Under the pieces are notes generated by a model. The model did no database searches, was not told the origin of the DNA, and saw only the letters and a program-made list of their open reading frames with translations. DNA of 7,091 nucleotides from an uncultured Eubacterium sp. (lineage in GTDB: Bacteria > Bacillota > Clostridia > Lachnospirales > Lachnospiraceae): positions 1 to 7,091 of the forward strand of contig CAJTVR010000148.1 in the NCBI GenBank assembly GCA_910580075.1, written 5' to 3'. Positions 1 to 6,296 of the stretch are shown piece by piece (position 1 is the stretch's first letter; each line of letters opens with the position of its first letter). Made by a program: the position numbers and the translations under genes.

Positions 1-26
1 AAATCAATGCTGTTAAAAACCTTGAT

Positions 27-55
27 TTTATACAATGTCATGATGCTGGGGTCAA
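27..55 (-). promoter_or_regulatory. Hybrid outward promoter across the left IS edge
   Basis: On the minus strand TTGACC (55-50, inside the terminal repeat) is followed after exactly 17 bases by TATAAA (32-27), which begins at the first base of flanking DNA. Each hexamer matches consensus at five of six positions. Formation of hybrid promoters from an IS-borne -35 and a chromosomal -10 is well known for other IS families. Transcription would leave the window leftwards, so the target gene is not visible. Confidence 0.5.
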
Positions 56-57
56 AA
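33..57 (+). repeat. Left outer terminal inverted repeat of the IS
   Basis: These 25 bases are perfectly inverted at 1880-1904. The repeat contains TTGACC on the minus strand (55-50), exactly 17 bases from the element edge, so each end carries an outward-facing -35-like hexamer. Confidence 0.9.
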
Positions 58-68
58 GCCCTCGAAAT

Positions 69-98
69 AGAACCTTGAAAATTTAATATTTTACAGTA
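69..98 (+). repeat. Left inner (subterminal) inverted repeat of the IS
   Basis: These 30 AT-rich bases are perfectly inverted at 1820-1849. They are separated from the outer repeat by 11 bases here but by 30 bases at the right end. This is probably part of the transposase binding region (inference). Confidence 0.85.
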
Positions 99-126
99 AA
101 TACAAGCATTCCATCGCTTTATAAGT

Positions 127-132
127 TATAAT
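127..132 (+). promoter_or_regulatory. Candidate -10 element of the transposase promoter
   Basis: A perfect TATAAT lies 30 bases before the ATG at 163, in an AT-rich stretch just inside the left inverted repeats. No convincing -35 hexamer sits 15-19 bases upstream, so the promoter is probably weak, as is usual for transposases. Confidence 0.45.
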
Positions 133-162
133 AGTAATAACTTCTGAAAGGTGGTATGTTCT

Positions 163-1761
163 ATGTCTTTTCAAACAAATGATTGCCAGCAATTATCATT
201 AGATGACAGTTTTATAACTCTGACTGAACGAGAAAGAAAAGCTTTGGAAAAATCCTGGGCGAAAATCTTCGCCGATGAGGTTTTTCCTGCGATAGATGAA
301 GAGCGCTTTTCCGTTTTGTATAGTGATAAAGCCTCCAGACCTAATGCACCTGTAAACGTTATTATCGGTGCGCTCATCATCAAGGAACTTTTTGATTATT
401 CTGATGATGAAATCGTTGAGAATCTGATGCTTGATCTCCACCTTCAATACGCGTTGCATACCACAAGCTTTGCAGAACAGCCGATATCAGACAAAACCCT
501 GAGTCGTTTCCGTAAAAGATGCTATGACTATGAGACACTTCATGGTGTGGACTTGTACCACGACTGTGTAAAAGATCTCAGCGGTAAAATCGCTAAGATA
601 ATGAAACTGAATGGACGCATACGCCGTATGGATTCCATGATGATAGAAGCTAACATTCGTTTTCTGAGCCGTATGGAACTGATCTATACCTGTATATCCA
701 AACTGGTTGTTTATCTTACAAAGAAGCAGCCAGATATGGTTCCTGAGCCGCTAAAGCATTACGCAGACCCGAATGATTATAACCGTATCTTCTATCATCA
801 GAGAAATGATGACATGGAAGCAATTATTCAAACCTTGCTGGCAGACGGTGACTGCTTGCTGGAACTGTGCAAAACAGATTTTGAAGAAACGACAGAATAC
901 CAGCTTTTTGTCAGATGCCTTTCTGACCAGACAGTTGTTGAAAATGATAAACGTCGTCTGAGGACCAGGGAAGATGGCACCATGAATTCATCGGCACTTC
1001 AAAATCCATCTGATCCGGATGCCACTTACAGAAACAAATCCGGCAAGTCATACAGAGGATATGCGGCGAACATCGAAGAAACGGTTGGCAAGAATGGCTC
1101 TGTAGTGACGGATTATCAGTTTGATAAAAACACTCATACGGACAGTCATTTCCTTCAGGAATCTCTTTCAGCAATGGAAAAGTCTGAAGAAGAAATCATT
1201 CTGGTTACAGATGGCGGTTATGATGGCCAGGACAATGTAGCTCTCGCGAAAGAAAAGAACGTGAAACTGGTAACTACCGCACTAATTGGCAAAGAAGCAC
1301 CGGATGCTTTGGCTGATTTCGAATTCAATGAAGATGGAACCCGTCTTCTGAAATGTGCTGCGGGTCATGAACCGGCAAGCCAGTCTTATACCAAAACAAC
1401 AAGACAATGCAGAGTCTCATTTGACCGGAATCATTGTGTCGGCTGTCCATATCAGGATCAGTGCCGCCCCAAGATTTATAAAAAAGTTGCCACTTTTATT
1501 ACCTCAAAAAATGCATCCAACAGAGCAAAAAGCCAGAGAAATATGCAAAGTGAGGAATTCGGCAATTTAGCAAGGTTGAGAAATGGTGTAGAAACCATTC
1601 CGGCCAATATCCGAAAGAATTACCATCTTGACAAACTTCCAAGAGGTAAACAACGGGGTAAATTCTTTTTTGGAAGTAAAATAGCAGCCTTAAACTTCAG
1701 AAAGCTCTTTGGATTCCGAAAGGGCTTGGGGAATTATGCGCAAAATCCGATGTTGGCATAG
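163..1761 (+). CDS. IS1182-family DDE transposase
   Basis: This 532-residue transposase catalyses cutting and joining of the surrounding element. The N-terminal part (about residues 20-130) matches the DUF772-type domain of IS5/IS1182 transposases, seen as the PVNVIIGALIIKEL and ISDKTLSRFRKR segments. The likely DDE triad is D157 (RRMDSMMIEAN), D350 (LVTDGGYDG) and E477 (RNGVETIP). Between the second D and the E sits a cysteine cluster, C398, C416, C425, C428 and C434 (CVGCPYQDQC), a probable metal-binding insertion. The conserved basic/aromatic tail, about GKQRGKFFFGSKIAALNFRK, follows the E. I chose ATG 163 rather than GTG 151 because AGGTGG (149-154) lies 8 bases before it and would overlap the earlier start. 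The gene is full length with no frameshift, and its AT-rich codon use differs from the GC-richer DNA to the right. Confidence 0.93.
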   Translation: MSFQTNDCQQLSLDDSFITLTERERKALEKSWAKIFADEVFPAIDEERFSVLYSDKASRPNAPVNVIIGALIIKELFDYSDDEIVENLMLDLHLQYALHTTSFAEQPISDKTLSRFRKRCYDYETLHGVDLYHDCVKDLSGKIAKIMKLNGRIRRMDSMMIEANIRFLSRMELIYTCISKLVVYLTKKQPDMVPEPLKHYADPNDYNRIFYHQRNDDMEAIIQTLLADGDCLLELCKTDFEETTEYQLFVRCLSDQTVVENDKRRLRTREDGTMNSSALQNPSDPDATYRNKSGKSYRGYAANIEETVGKNGSVVTDYQFDKNTHTDSHFLQESLSAMEKSEEEIILVTDGGYDGQDNVALAKEKNVKLVTTALIGKEAPDALADFEFNEDGTRLLKCAAGHEPASQSYTKTTRQCRVSFDRNHCVGCPYQDQCRPKIYKKVATFITSKNASNRAKSQRNMQSEEFGNLARLRNGVETIPANIRKNYHLDKLPRGKQRGKFFFGSKIAALNFRKLFGFRKGLGNYAQNPMLA

Positions 1762-1819
1762 AAATAAGCCAGAAGTACATCAACATATTCCAAGGCAATG
1801 AAGTCTTTTACAAAAAATC

Positions 1820-1849
1820 TACTGTAAAATATTAAATTTTCAAGGTTCT
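1820..1849 (+). repeat. Right inner (subterminal) inverted repeat of the IS
   Basis: This is the perfect inverted partner of 69-98. It begins 58 bases after the transposase stop codon. Confidence 0.85.
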
Positions 1850-1860
1850 TGCAGAGTATC

Positions 1861-1882
1861 AAACATAGAAAACACTATGTTT
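1861..1882 (+). repeat. Hairpin unique to the right IS end
   Basis: An 8-bp perfect stem (1861-1868 with 1875-1882) surrounds a 6-base loop. It lies mostly in the spacer between the two repeat blocks and runs three bases into the outer repeat. The left spacer (58-68) has no counterpart. There is no T-tract after it, so it is not an obvious terminator; it may mark the right end for the transposase or block read-through (inference). Confidence 0.55.
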
Positions 1883-1904
1883 TGACCCCAGCATCATGAC
1901 ATTG
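1880..1904 (+). repeat. Right outer terminal inverted repeat of the IS
   Basis: This is the perfect inverted partner of 33-57 and defines the right edge of the element at 1904. Confidence 0.9.
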
Positions 1905-1998
1905 GTTCACACCAGGACTTTGCATTTACTGGACCGTTCCCCTCATTCAGTGTCCGGAACGCCGTTACTTCTGTCCGGAAATGATTTTTTAGCATCTT
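1905..1998. other. Non-coding tail between the IS and the carbohydrate-binding fragment
   Basis: I see no supported gene here. The only structure is two copies of tgtccggaa (1951-1959 and 1972-1980) spaced 21 bases apart. The segment probably represents degraded sequence beyond the broken carbohydrate-binding gene. Confidence 0.4.
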
Positions 1999-2381
1999 CT
2001 AAGGTGTTGTGCTGTCATGCATGCCTCTCTGGCTGCCGTCCATACCGCCTCTGCCGCCTCTGCCGCCGGAAATCGCAGTGCTGTCATCGGCATGAATGCC
2101 GTCGTCTCCGGATGCAAGCTGATAACTGCCATCGGAAATGCAGATGCTGCTGTTTGAATGGAGTGCATCGTCTGCTGAGTCGATGACAAATGTACCGCTG
2201 TCCAGCCACAGGTTTCCGCCTGCTTTTATGCCTTTTGTGCTGTCTGTCTGTGCATCTGTCCCGGAGAAATCTGCTTGTGTGTCCGACGGTTTAAAATCTG
2301 TCGCCGGTTTCAGTTCCGGCATATTTTCAGGTGGCAGGGAATCCTGTGTTCCCACTGTGGCTGACAGATTCTCTGCTGTCC
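1999..2381 (-). pseudogene. Fragment of a Cthe_2159-like (DUF4353) carbohydrate-binding protein
   Basis: The minus-strand frame ending at the stop at 1999-2001 encodes about 125 residues. They carry the repeat pattern of secreted beta-helix proteins related to Clostridium thermocellum Cthe_2159: TKGIKAGGNLWLDSGTF, then DSADDALHSNSSICISDG, then ASGDDGIHADDSTAISGG. The repeated DD-[AG]-[LI]-H motifs are typical calcium-linked turns of this family, whose members bind plant polysaccharides. Full-length relatives are several hundred residues, so most is missing. There is no signal peptide or start of its own, because the upstream frame runs into the remnant of a DUF4956 gene. After ISGG the frame enters a Gly/Arg-rich run built from a 9-bp tandem repeat (2045-2062) and soon stops, suggesting a second deletion. 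A GTG at 2355 opens the frame but lacks a convincing ribosome binding site. Non-functional remnant; the family assignment is from memory of the motifs. Confidence 0.7.
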
Positions 2382-2438
2382 GGATATCACCGTTGTCATA
2401 TCCGTATCGAAAATACCCTGGAAAAAACTGTTAAGCAT
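2310..2438 (-). pseudogene. DUF4956 membrane-protein gene remnant (first 19 codons) in a 42-residue chimeric frame
   Basis: The ATG at 2438-2436 overlaps the stop of the VTC gene (ATGCTTAA), and GGAGGG (2451-2446) sits 7 bases before it. This is the arrangement expected for translational coupling. The first 19 residues, MLNSFFQGIFDTDMTTVIS, resemble the N terminus of DUF4956 proteins. Those are multi-pass membrane proteins of about 220 residues usually encoded directly after VTC-domain genes in Lachnospiraceae. All the membrane segments are missing: from about 2381 the DNA is the carbohydrate-binding gene read in another frame, and translation stops at 2312-2310. The product, if made, would be 42 residues with no membrane anchor. 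The assignment rests on a short match plus its exact position, so it is probable rather than certain. Confidence 0.55.
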
Positions 2439-2445
2439 ATTGAAA

Positions 2446-2451
2446 CCCTCC
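2446..2451 (-). promoter_or_regulatory. Ribosome binding site of the DUF4956 remnant
   Basis: GGAGGG on the minus strand lies 7 bases before ATG 2438, inside the end of the VTC reading frame. It supports the view that a second gene of the operon began here. Confidence 0.6.
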
Positions 2452-2790
2452 GTTTGTCATGATGTTTTGAAATGCAGCTTTGTATGGCTGAATATTCCTG
2501 TCGGTCTGTATCTGTGCTTCTGCCAGGATATTCTGATAAGCAGCTCCGTATTTTGAGAAGGAAGTCTGGCAGATCTGCTGTGCTGCCAGCTGCCGGCTCA
2601 TCCAGAGCGGCATGGCACTGGCTGCTTTGATTTCCATAAGAGCTTCACCCTGATGCAGCAGTGGTTTTCCGTAAATAGCGGCACCGAGGGACAGGTCTTT
2701 TTGGCGGTATTGTATATTTTCGTCAAATGTGACCCTAAAGCCGCTCCCGTCTGTGGATTCCTATGCCTCACGCTCATAGGAAAGAAATAC

Positions 2791-2806
2791 GGCGGGGCGG
2801 CGGGGC
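2791..2806 (-). repeat. 8-bp tandem duplication causing a frameshift
   Basis: GCCCCGCC occurs twice back to back on the minus strand. Removing one copy restores the reading ...LRPAVFLSYEREA across the site, which is the conserved VTC sequence. The duplication is therefore a mutation within the pseudogene. Confidence 0.8.
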
Positions 2807-3124
2807 GCAGCGGCCGGTACCAGCTGCGGAAATAGTCGATTTCGTCTGCAATCTGCGACCGGACGGGCAGAGGAGCGCCGGACTGGAAGCATTCTCTGGC
2901 AGCTTCGCACCCGCAGCTTTTCTTTATAGACTGGTTTTTCCAGAGAACGCCGGATGAGGCGGAAGGTGTCTGAATCTAAATAAATATTACGGATGCAGGT
3001 ATGGCCGTACGGATCCGGGCGCATGTATGGTTTCATCGCTTCCAGCATCCGTTCTTTTTCCTGGCGGCTCAGCAGGTATTTCATTTCATGTCTTTTGAAT
3101 ATGTTCTGATAATCCATGATGATT

Positions 3125-3130
3125 CTCCTT
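3125..3130 (-). promoter_or_regulatory. Ribosome binding site of the VTC pseudogene
   Basis: AAGGAG on the minus strand lies 7 bases before ATG 3117. It decides the start at 3117 over longer upstream frames that reach into the intergenic region. Confidence 0.7.
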
Positions 3131-3198
3131 GTTTCTATAGTCCGCTGCGCCGGCAGCGCATGACGTCTTTTTGTTTGAGGAGATGATAGCATCTGAAA

Positions 3199-3226
3199 CT
3201 TAAATTTAGTTAAAATGAAATGTGAA
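3199..3226 (-). promoter_or_regulatory. Weak candidate promoter of the VTC operon
   Basis: TTCACA (3226-3221) and TTTAAG (3204-3199) are separated by 16 bases in an AT-rich stretch about 80 bases before the VTC start. The -10 match is only four of six. Its place after a terminator and before the first gene makes a promoter expected here, but this exact choice is uncertain. Confidence 0.25.
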
Positions 3227-3266
3227 AAAACTATGTAGACGAAGGGACGGTTCACAGCCTCAGTGC

Positions 3267-3298
3267 AAAACAAAGCGCCTGCCATTTCTGGCAGACGC
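3267..3298 (-). terminator. Rho-independent terminator of the secreted-protein gene
   Basis: On the minus strand a 10-bp stem (3298-3289 with 3284-3275, one T-G pair) closes a GAAA tetraloop and is followed by TTTGTTTT (3274-3267). It starts 23 bases after the stop codon at 3322 and separates the secreted-protein gene from the VTC relic. Confidence 0.9.
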
Positions 3299-3321
3299 CT
3301 GTCAATCCATCAGAATTCTAT

Positions 3322-6132
3322 TTATTTTACCCGCAGCACTGCTGCATTGCTCCATGCGGAATAAATATTTGTGTTTTTACCGCCTGTTTTTACTGTCTTG
3401 TAAGTGCGGATGCGCACATAATATTTTTTGCCGGCCGACAGTTTTTTCACAGTCTTTGCTGTTGTCGAAGCCTTTTTCACAAATGCGCTGTGGGTACTGT
3501 TTCCCTTGAATCCGGCAGTCCTAGAATACTGAATCTGGTACCCGCTGGTCTGGGAAGTCCTTTTTGCCCATTTTACAGTAAAGCCGCCGGACAGTGCGGT
3601 GGTCTTTTTCATGGAAGTGCCTGCCGGGCGTATCGTAAATGTCTTTTTCACGGTACCACTGTAGCCGCCCTTGAACTTGATTACAGCTGCTGCCCTGCCG
3701 GCTTTTACGTTATTCTGATAGCTTACTGTATAATATCTGTCCGAAATCCGCCTGCCAGCTGTATCCACTGCTGTGACGGCCGGTTTTTTTGCCTTTCCGC
3801 TGTATGTGTACACAGTTTTGGAGAGCTTTACGGACTTCACCTGTGCTTTTGCAGTTTCTTCCGGCTCCTGTGGATTTTCCGGCTCTGTCCCGTTCTGGGA
3901 CGCTGAAGGGTCTTCCGATACATCTGTGCCGTCCATCGGGTATGCCGACAGAATGACGGTCCAGTCCGATGCACCGACAGCCGGCAGACGCACCTTCCCG
4001 TCGTCTCCCACACAGTCTGCACAGATAAATGACAGGCTGCGCTGGTCAGGGTCATAAGCAAACAGGTTTGCATACATCCCGGCGACTGCATCTGTCTTTC
4101 CGGTACCAATCATAATACCGTTCCCTCCGATGCAGGTCTGGATTGTAAGCACTGCCGTAAAACCAAACGGTCCGTTATGGACAGGACTCAGTTCCAGGTG
4201 TGCAGAAGCGCCTGCCGTGCTGTTTAAAACATCCCGGGGAATCTTCCCCGCGCCGGCTCTTACGGACAGATTTATGTCACTTGCTGTTTCTGCCGTGATA
4301 TCTTTCCCGCATACGCTCCATGAGATACCGCTGCCCATATCAAAGACGACCGTAATATCCCTGCCTTTGACGGCTGTAAAAAAACTGCCCGGAACCAAAA
4401 CAGAACCGTTCATGTCGATATCTGTCGTTCCGCCTTCCGGCACTGTCACAGCTTCTTTCTGAATCGCAGTCCATCCTTTTTTGTCCGGATGGCCTTTGAC
4501 AAATGGCAGATTAAAATATATAAATATATTGCCTGAACTGCCGCCACTGCCCGTACTGCCGCCTGCGCTGCTGACCGTGACCGTACAGGAGTCCGTACGG
4601 TTCCCGTCCGCAGTGGTAACAGTAATCACCGCACTGCCTGCACCGACAGCCGTAATATTCCCGCTGCTGTCCACAGATGCCGCTGCCGGATTATCCGAAG
4701 TCCATGATACATTTTTATTGGAAGCATTTTCCGGCAGTATGCTGGCTGTTAACTGCTGTCTGCCGCCCACAGTCATACTTAGAGAATGTCTGTCCAGCAA
4801 CACACCCGTCACCGGGATATCCGATTCTGTCCCTGTAATCTTTCCATCTACAGAAATTGTGTCGCTGTCCAGCTCATAATTAGCTGCATCGTCTCCGAAA
4901 AGATTAATTTTAGCTGTGATTTTGCGGATGCCAGGCTCTGGGCTGTCATAATAGAACAGAGCAGAGGGGGTGACGCTGTCTGAATCAAGAATGCCATCCA
5001 GCTGGACAGACAGCAGTCCGGACGGTACATCTGTCGTTCCATCATATTCCTTTATAATATCGCCTGTGCTTACAATCTTTGCCGTAACTGGTTTTGGGGT
5101 TACGGTTATAACAGCCGTCTTACTGTTCAGAGAAAACCAATCACAAGTCGCCCTGCAATAGTACCGGTAACTGCCGGCATCCAGGATTTCTGAAAAAACG
5201 TATTCTGGACTTGTTATATTCGTTTCCCTGGCATCGCCTCCTTCCATCTGATACCACTTATAGGCGATGGCGATATCGCTTGTTTCGAACGCATCTGGCT
5301 GCGTTATTTCAGCTCCTGCTTGTAAAGCTGGCAGAGTATCACCATATGTTACGGTTGTGCTTTGCGGCTGCTGGTTGAATTTTACTGGAGACTCCGTTAC
5401 TCGAAAAGTGCCAGGCCCAAGCTGGTCAGTCTTGTCGCCATTTGTTATCCAGTCCCATTGATCAGTGTCGCCCTCGTTCTTTTGCTGATATGCAAACCCA
5501 TTGGTAAGTATGTCATTTACATATCCGTTAAATACTCGTACAGCATGTTCTTTGCCTTCCAAAATACACTGGCTGATTCTCACATCGCTGCTGTCATCTG
5601 CCGATATGCAAGTATTACCCTTCAGCCTTACATTCCCTTGGATTTGTACACTGGCATTGTGAACATCTATTACTACTCCGTTCGTTGTAGAAAGTTCAGA
5701 AGATTCACCTCCTTCCAGCGTAAATGTACCACCAGCTATCCAAATAAGCTGCTCGTGTGTTGTATTATACAGTTTTTTACCATTAGCTATTTTAAGAGTA
5801 ATGTTCCCCGATTCAAGTTTAAGTGTTTTAAGAGAATCTGTATTACCATCATGATTAAAAGTTATAGTGTTCAAGTTCAATTCTTCCAGCAGACAAATCT
5901 CAGCCGTCTTCCCTTGTAGATTTTTCCATATATCTGCAAAGTTATCGTAATTTAGATACGTGTCAGTCGTTTCATCCATTGTTACAGTAAATGCGACGTT
6001 TCCAGTATACTCTTCGATACCGTTTTCCTGCCCGGCAGAATCTGCTGCCCAAACCGGCACACCGTTCATCCCTGCTATCACCGTCACAGCCAGCAGCAAT
6101 GACAGTATTTTCTTTAACATCCAGTCCATCAT
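3322..6132 (-). CDS. Large secreted multidomain protein (beta-helix-like, Ig-like, YDG, BIG2, Fn3)
   Basis: A 936-residue extracellular protein, probably an adhesin or glycan-binding surface protein; the ligand is unknown. Residues 1-30 are a signal peptide (MLKKILSLLLAVTVIAG core, cleavage near VWAA). Residues about 60-205 repeat short strands like a right-handed beta-helix (GGTFTLEGGESS, VQIQGNVRLKGN, DVRISQCILEGK). Then follow an Ig-like module (247-345: PQSTTVTYGD, YKWYQ, YRYYCRA), a YDG-type module (348-434: KEYDGTTDV, ANYELDSD) and a BIG2 domain (440-521: VTGVLLDRHSLSMTVGG, VSWTSDNPAAASVDSSG). A Gly/Ser linker (522-534) and an unassigned domain (535-735) come next. The end is an acidic Pro/Glu linker, a YSGKAKKPAV / GGYSGTVKKTF module (766-836) and a C-terminal Fn3-like domain (838-936). 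There is no LPxTG motif, so it is secreted or held non-covalently. AAGAGG (6144-6139) lies 6 bases before the first ATG; the second ATG (6129) is also possible. Confidence 0.88.
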   Translation of the reverse strand: MMDWMLKKILSLLLAVTVIAGMNGVPVWAADSAGQENGIEEYTGNVAFTVTMDETTDTYLNYDNFADIWKNLQGKTAEICLLEELNLNTITFNHDGNTDSLKTLKLESGNITLKIANGKKLYNTTHEQLIWIAGGTFTLEGGESSELSTTNGVVIDVHNASVQIQGNVRLKGNTCISADDSSDVRISQCILEGKEHAVRVFNGYVNDILTNGFAYQQKNEGDTDQWDWITNGDKTDQLGPGTFRVTESPVKFNQQPQSTTVTYGDTLPALQAGAEITQPDAFETSDIAIAYKWYQMEGGDARETNITSPEYVFSEILDAGSYRYYCRATCDWFSLNSKTAVITVTPKPVTAKIVSTGDIIKEYDGTTDVPSGLLSVQLDGILDSDSVTPSALFYYDSPEPGIRKITAKINLFGDDAANYELDSDTISVDGKITGTESDIPVTGVLLDRHSLSMTVGGRQQLTASILPENASNKNVSWTSDNPAAASVDSSGNITAVGAGSAVITVTTADGNRTDSCTVTVSSAGGSTGSGGSSGNIFIYFNLPFVKGHPDKKGWTAIQKEAVTVPEGGTTDIDMNGSVLVPGSFFTAVKGRDITVVFDMGSGISWSVCGKDITAETASDINLSVRAGAGKIPRDVLNSTAGASAHLELSPVHNGPFGFTAVLTIQTCIGGNGIMIGTGKTDAVAGMYANLFAYDPDQRSLSFICADCVGDDGKVRLPAVGASDWTVILSAYPMDGTDVSEDPSASQNGTEPENPQEPEETAKAQVKSVKLSKTVYTYSGKAKKPAVTAVDTAGRRISDRYYTVSYQNNVKAGRAAAVIKFKGGYSGTVKKTFTIRPAGTSMKKTTALSGGFTVKWAKRTSQTSGYQIQYSRTAGFKGNSTHSAFVKKASTTAKTVKKLSAGKKYYVRIRTYKTVKTGGKNTNIYSAWSNAAVLRVK

Positions 6133-6138
6133 TATTTA

Positions 6139-6144
6139 CCTCTT
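6139..6144 (-). promoter_or_regulatory. Ribosome binding site of the secreted-protein gene
   Basis: AAGAGG lies 6 bases before ATG 6132 and 9 before ATG 6129. Either start gives the same mature protein after signal-peptide removal. Confidence 0.6.
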
Positions 6145-6265
6145 GATCATTCCCGTCTTACACAGGAACACAATAGTATCCCTGTCAGTTCCTAAATCCT
6201 GTTTTACATTCTGCATCCATTCCAAACGCAAAAATGCCGGAATCGTACAGCGACAAAACCTCATA

Positions 6266-6296
6266 TTTATAGTAACAGGATTTTGGCGGAATTCAA
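6266..6296 (-). promoter_or_regulatory. Candidate promoter of the secreted-protein gene
   Basis: TATAAA (6271-6266) is a good -10 element and TTGAAT (6296-6291) a possible -35. The spacer is 19 bases, longer than ideal, which fits a promoter needing an activator. The leader to the start codon would be about 125 bases. Confidence 0.4.

Larger units (their letters stand above)
33..1904 (+). mobile_element. Complete IS1182-family-like insertion sequence (about 1.87 kb)
   Basis: A single transposase gene is enclosed by matching inverted ends. The outermost 25 bp (33-57) are a perfect inverted copy of 1880-1904, and a further perfect 30-bp inverted pair lies inside (69-98 and 1820-1849). Size, gene content and a single long DDE transposase fit the IS1182 family. 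I see no direct target duplication: the bases outside are ...tttata on the left and gttcac on the right. The right flank is the tail of a broken gene cluster, and the left flank is only 32 bases, so the original target cannot be reconstructed. The intact reading frame and perfect ends suggest a recent, possibly active copy. Confidence 0.88.
2431..3117 (-). pseudogene. VTC-domain (polyphosphate-polymerase-like) gene, inactivated
   Basis: VTC-domain proteins make inorganic polyphosphate from nucleotides or act in related envelope functions. The start (ATG 3117, AAGGAG 7 bases upstream) gives FKRHEMKYLLS, IRNIYLDSD and KPVYKEKLRVRS, which carries the basic K-x-R-x-R strand of the tunnel. The protein then breaks in three ways. 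First, near 2897-2905 an internal deletion joins RVRS to ARECFQ in a different frame, removing the expected segment around VELKKKY and KRR with further active-site residues. Second, in QIADEIDYFRSWYRPLRPA a tandem 8-bp duplication (2791-2798 and 2799-2806) shifts the frame again. Third, a TAG at 2763-2761 falls where EREAY is expected. Beyond it the frame is clean to 2431: DGSGFRVTFDENI, GEALMEIKAASAMPLWM and TSFSKYGAAYQNIL. Relatives are about 230-270 residues, and this locus is just shorter than that. The upstream region is intact, so a truncated product of 118 codons could still be made. The pieces in order leave little doubt about the family. Confidence 0.85.

Noticed and set aside
151..162. 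Transposase start at GTG 151
   Set aside because: The GTG lies inside the AGGTGG ribosome binding site that fits the ATG at 163 with an 8-base spacing.
2045..2067. 9-bp tandem repeat as a CRISPR-like or satellite array
   Set aside because: There are only two full copies and they encode a Gly/Gly/Arg run within the carbohydrate-binding fragment.
2138..2434. Plus-strand open frame of 98 codons
   Set aside because: It is opposite the carbohydrate-binding fragment, whose DSADDALHS and ASGDDGIHAD motifs show the true strand.
3118..3285. N-terminal extension of the VTC frame upstream of 3117
   Set aside because: The ATG at 3117 has a strong AAGGAG and begins the conserved VTC N terminus; the extension overlaps the upstream terminator.
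4481..4879. Plus-strand open frame of 132 codons
   Set aside because: It lies antisense within the secreted-protein gene, has no ribosome binding site, and the minus frame has clear domains.
5362..5919. Plus-strand open frame of 185 codons
   Set aside because: It is antisense to the beta-helix-like coding region and gives a Cys/Tyr-rich sequence with no recognisable family, typical of a shadow frame.
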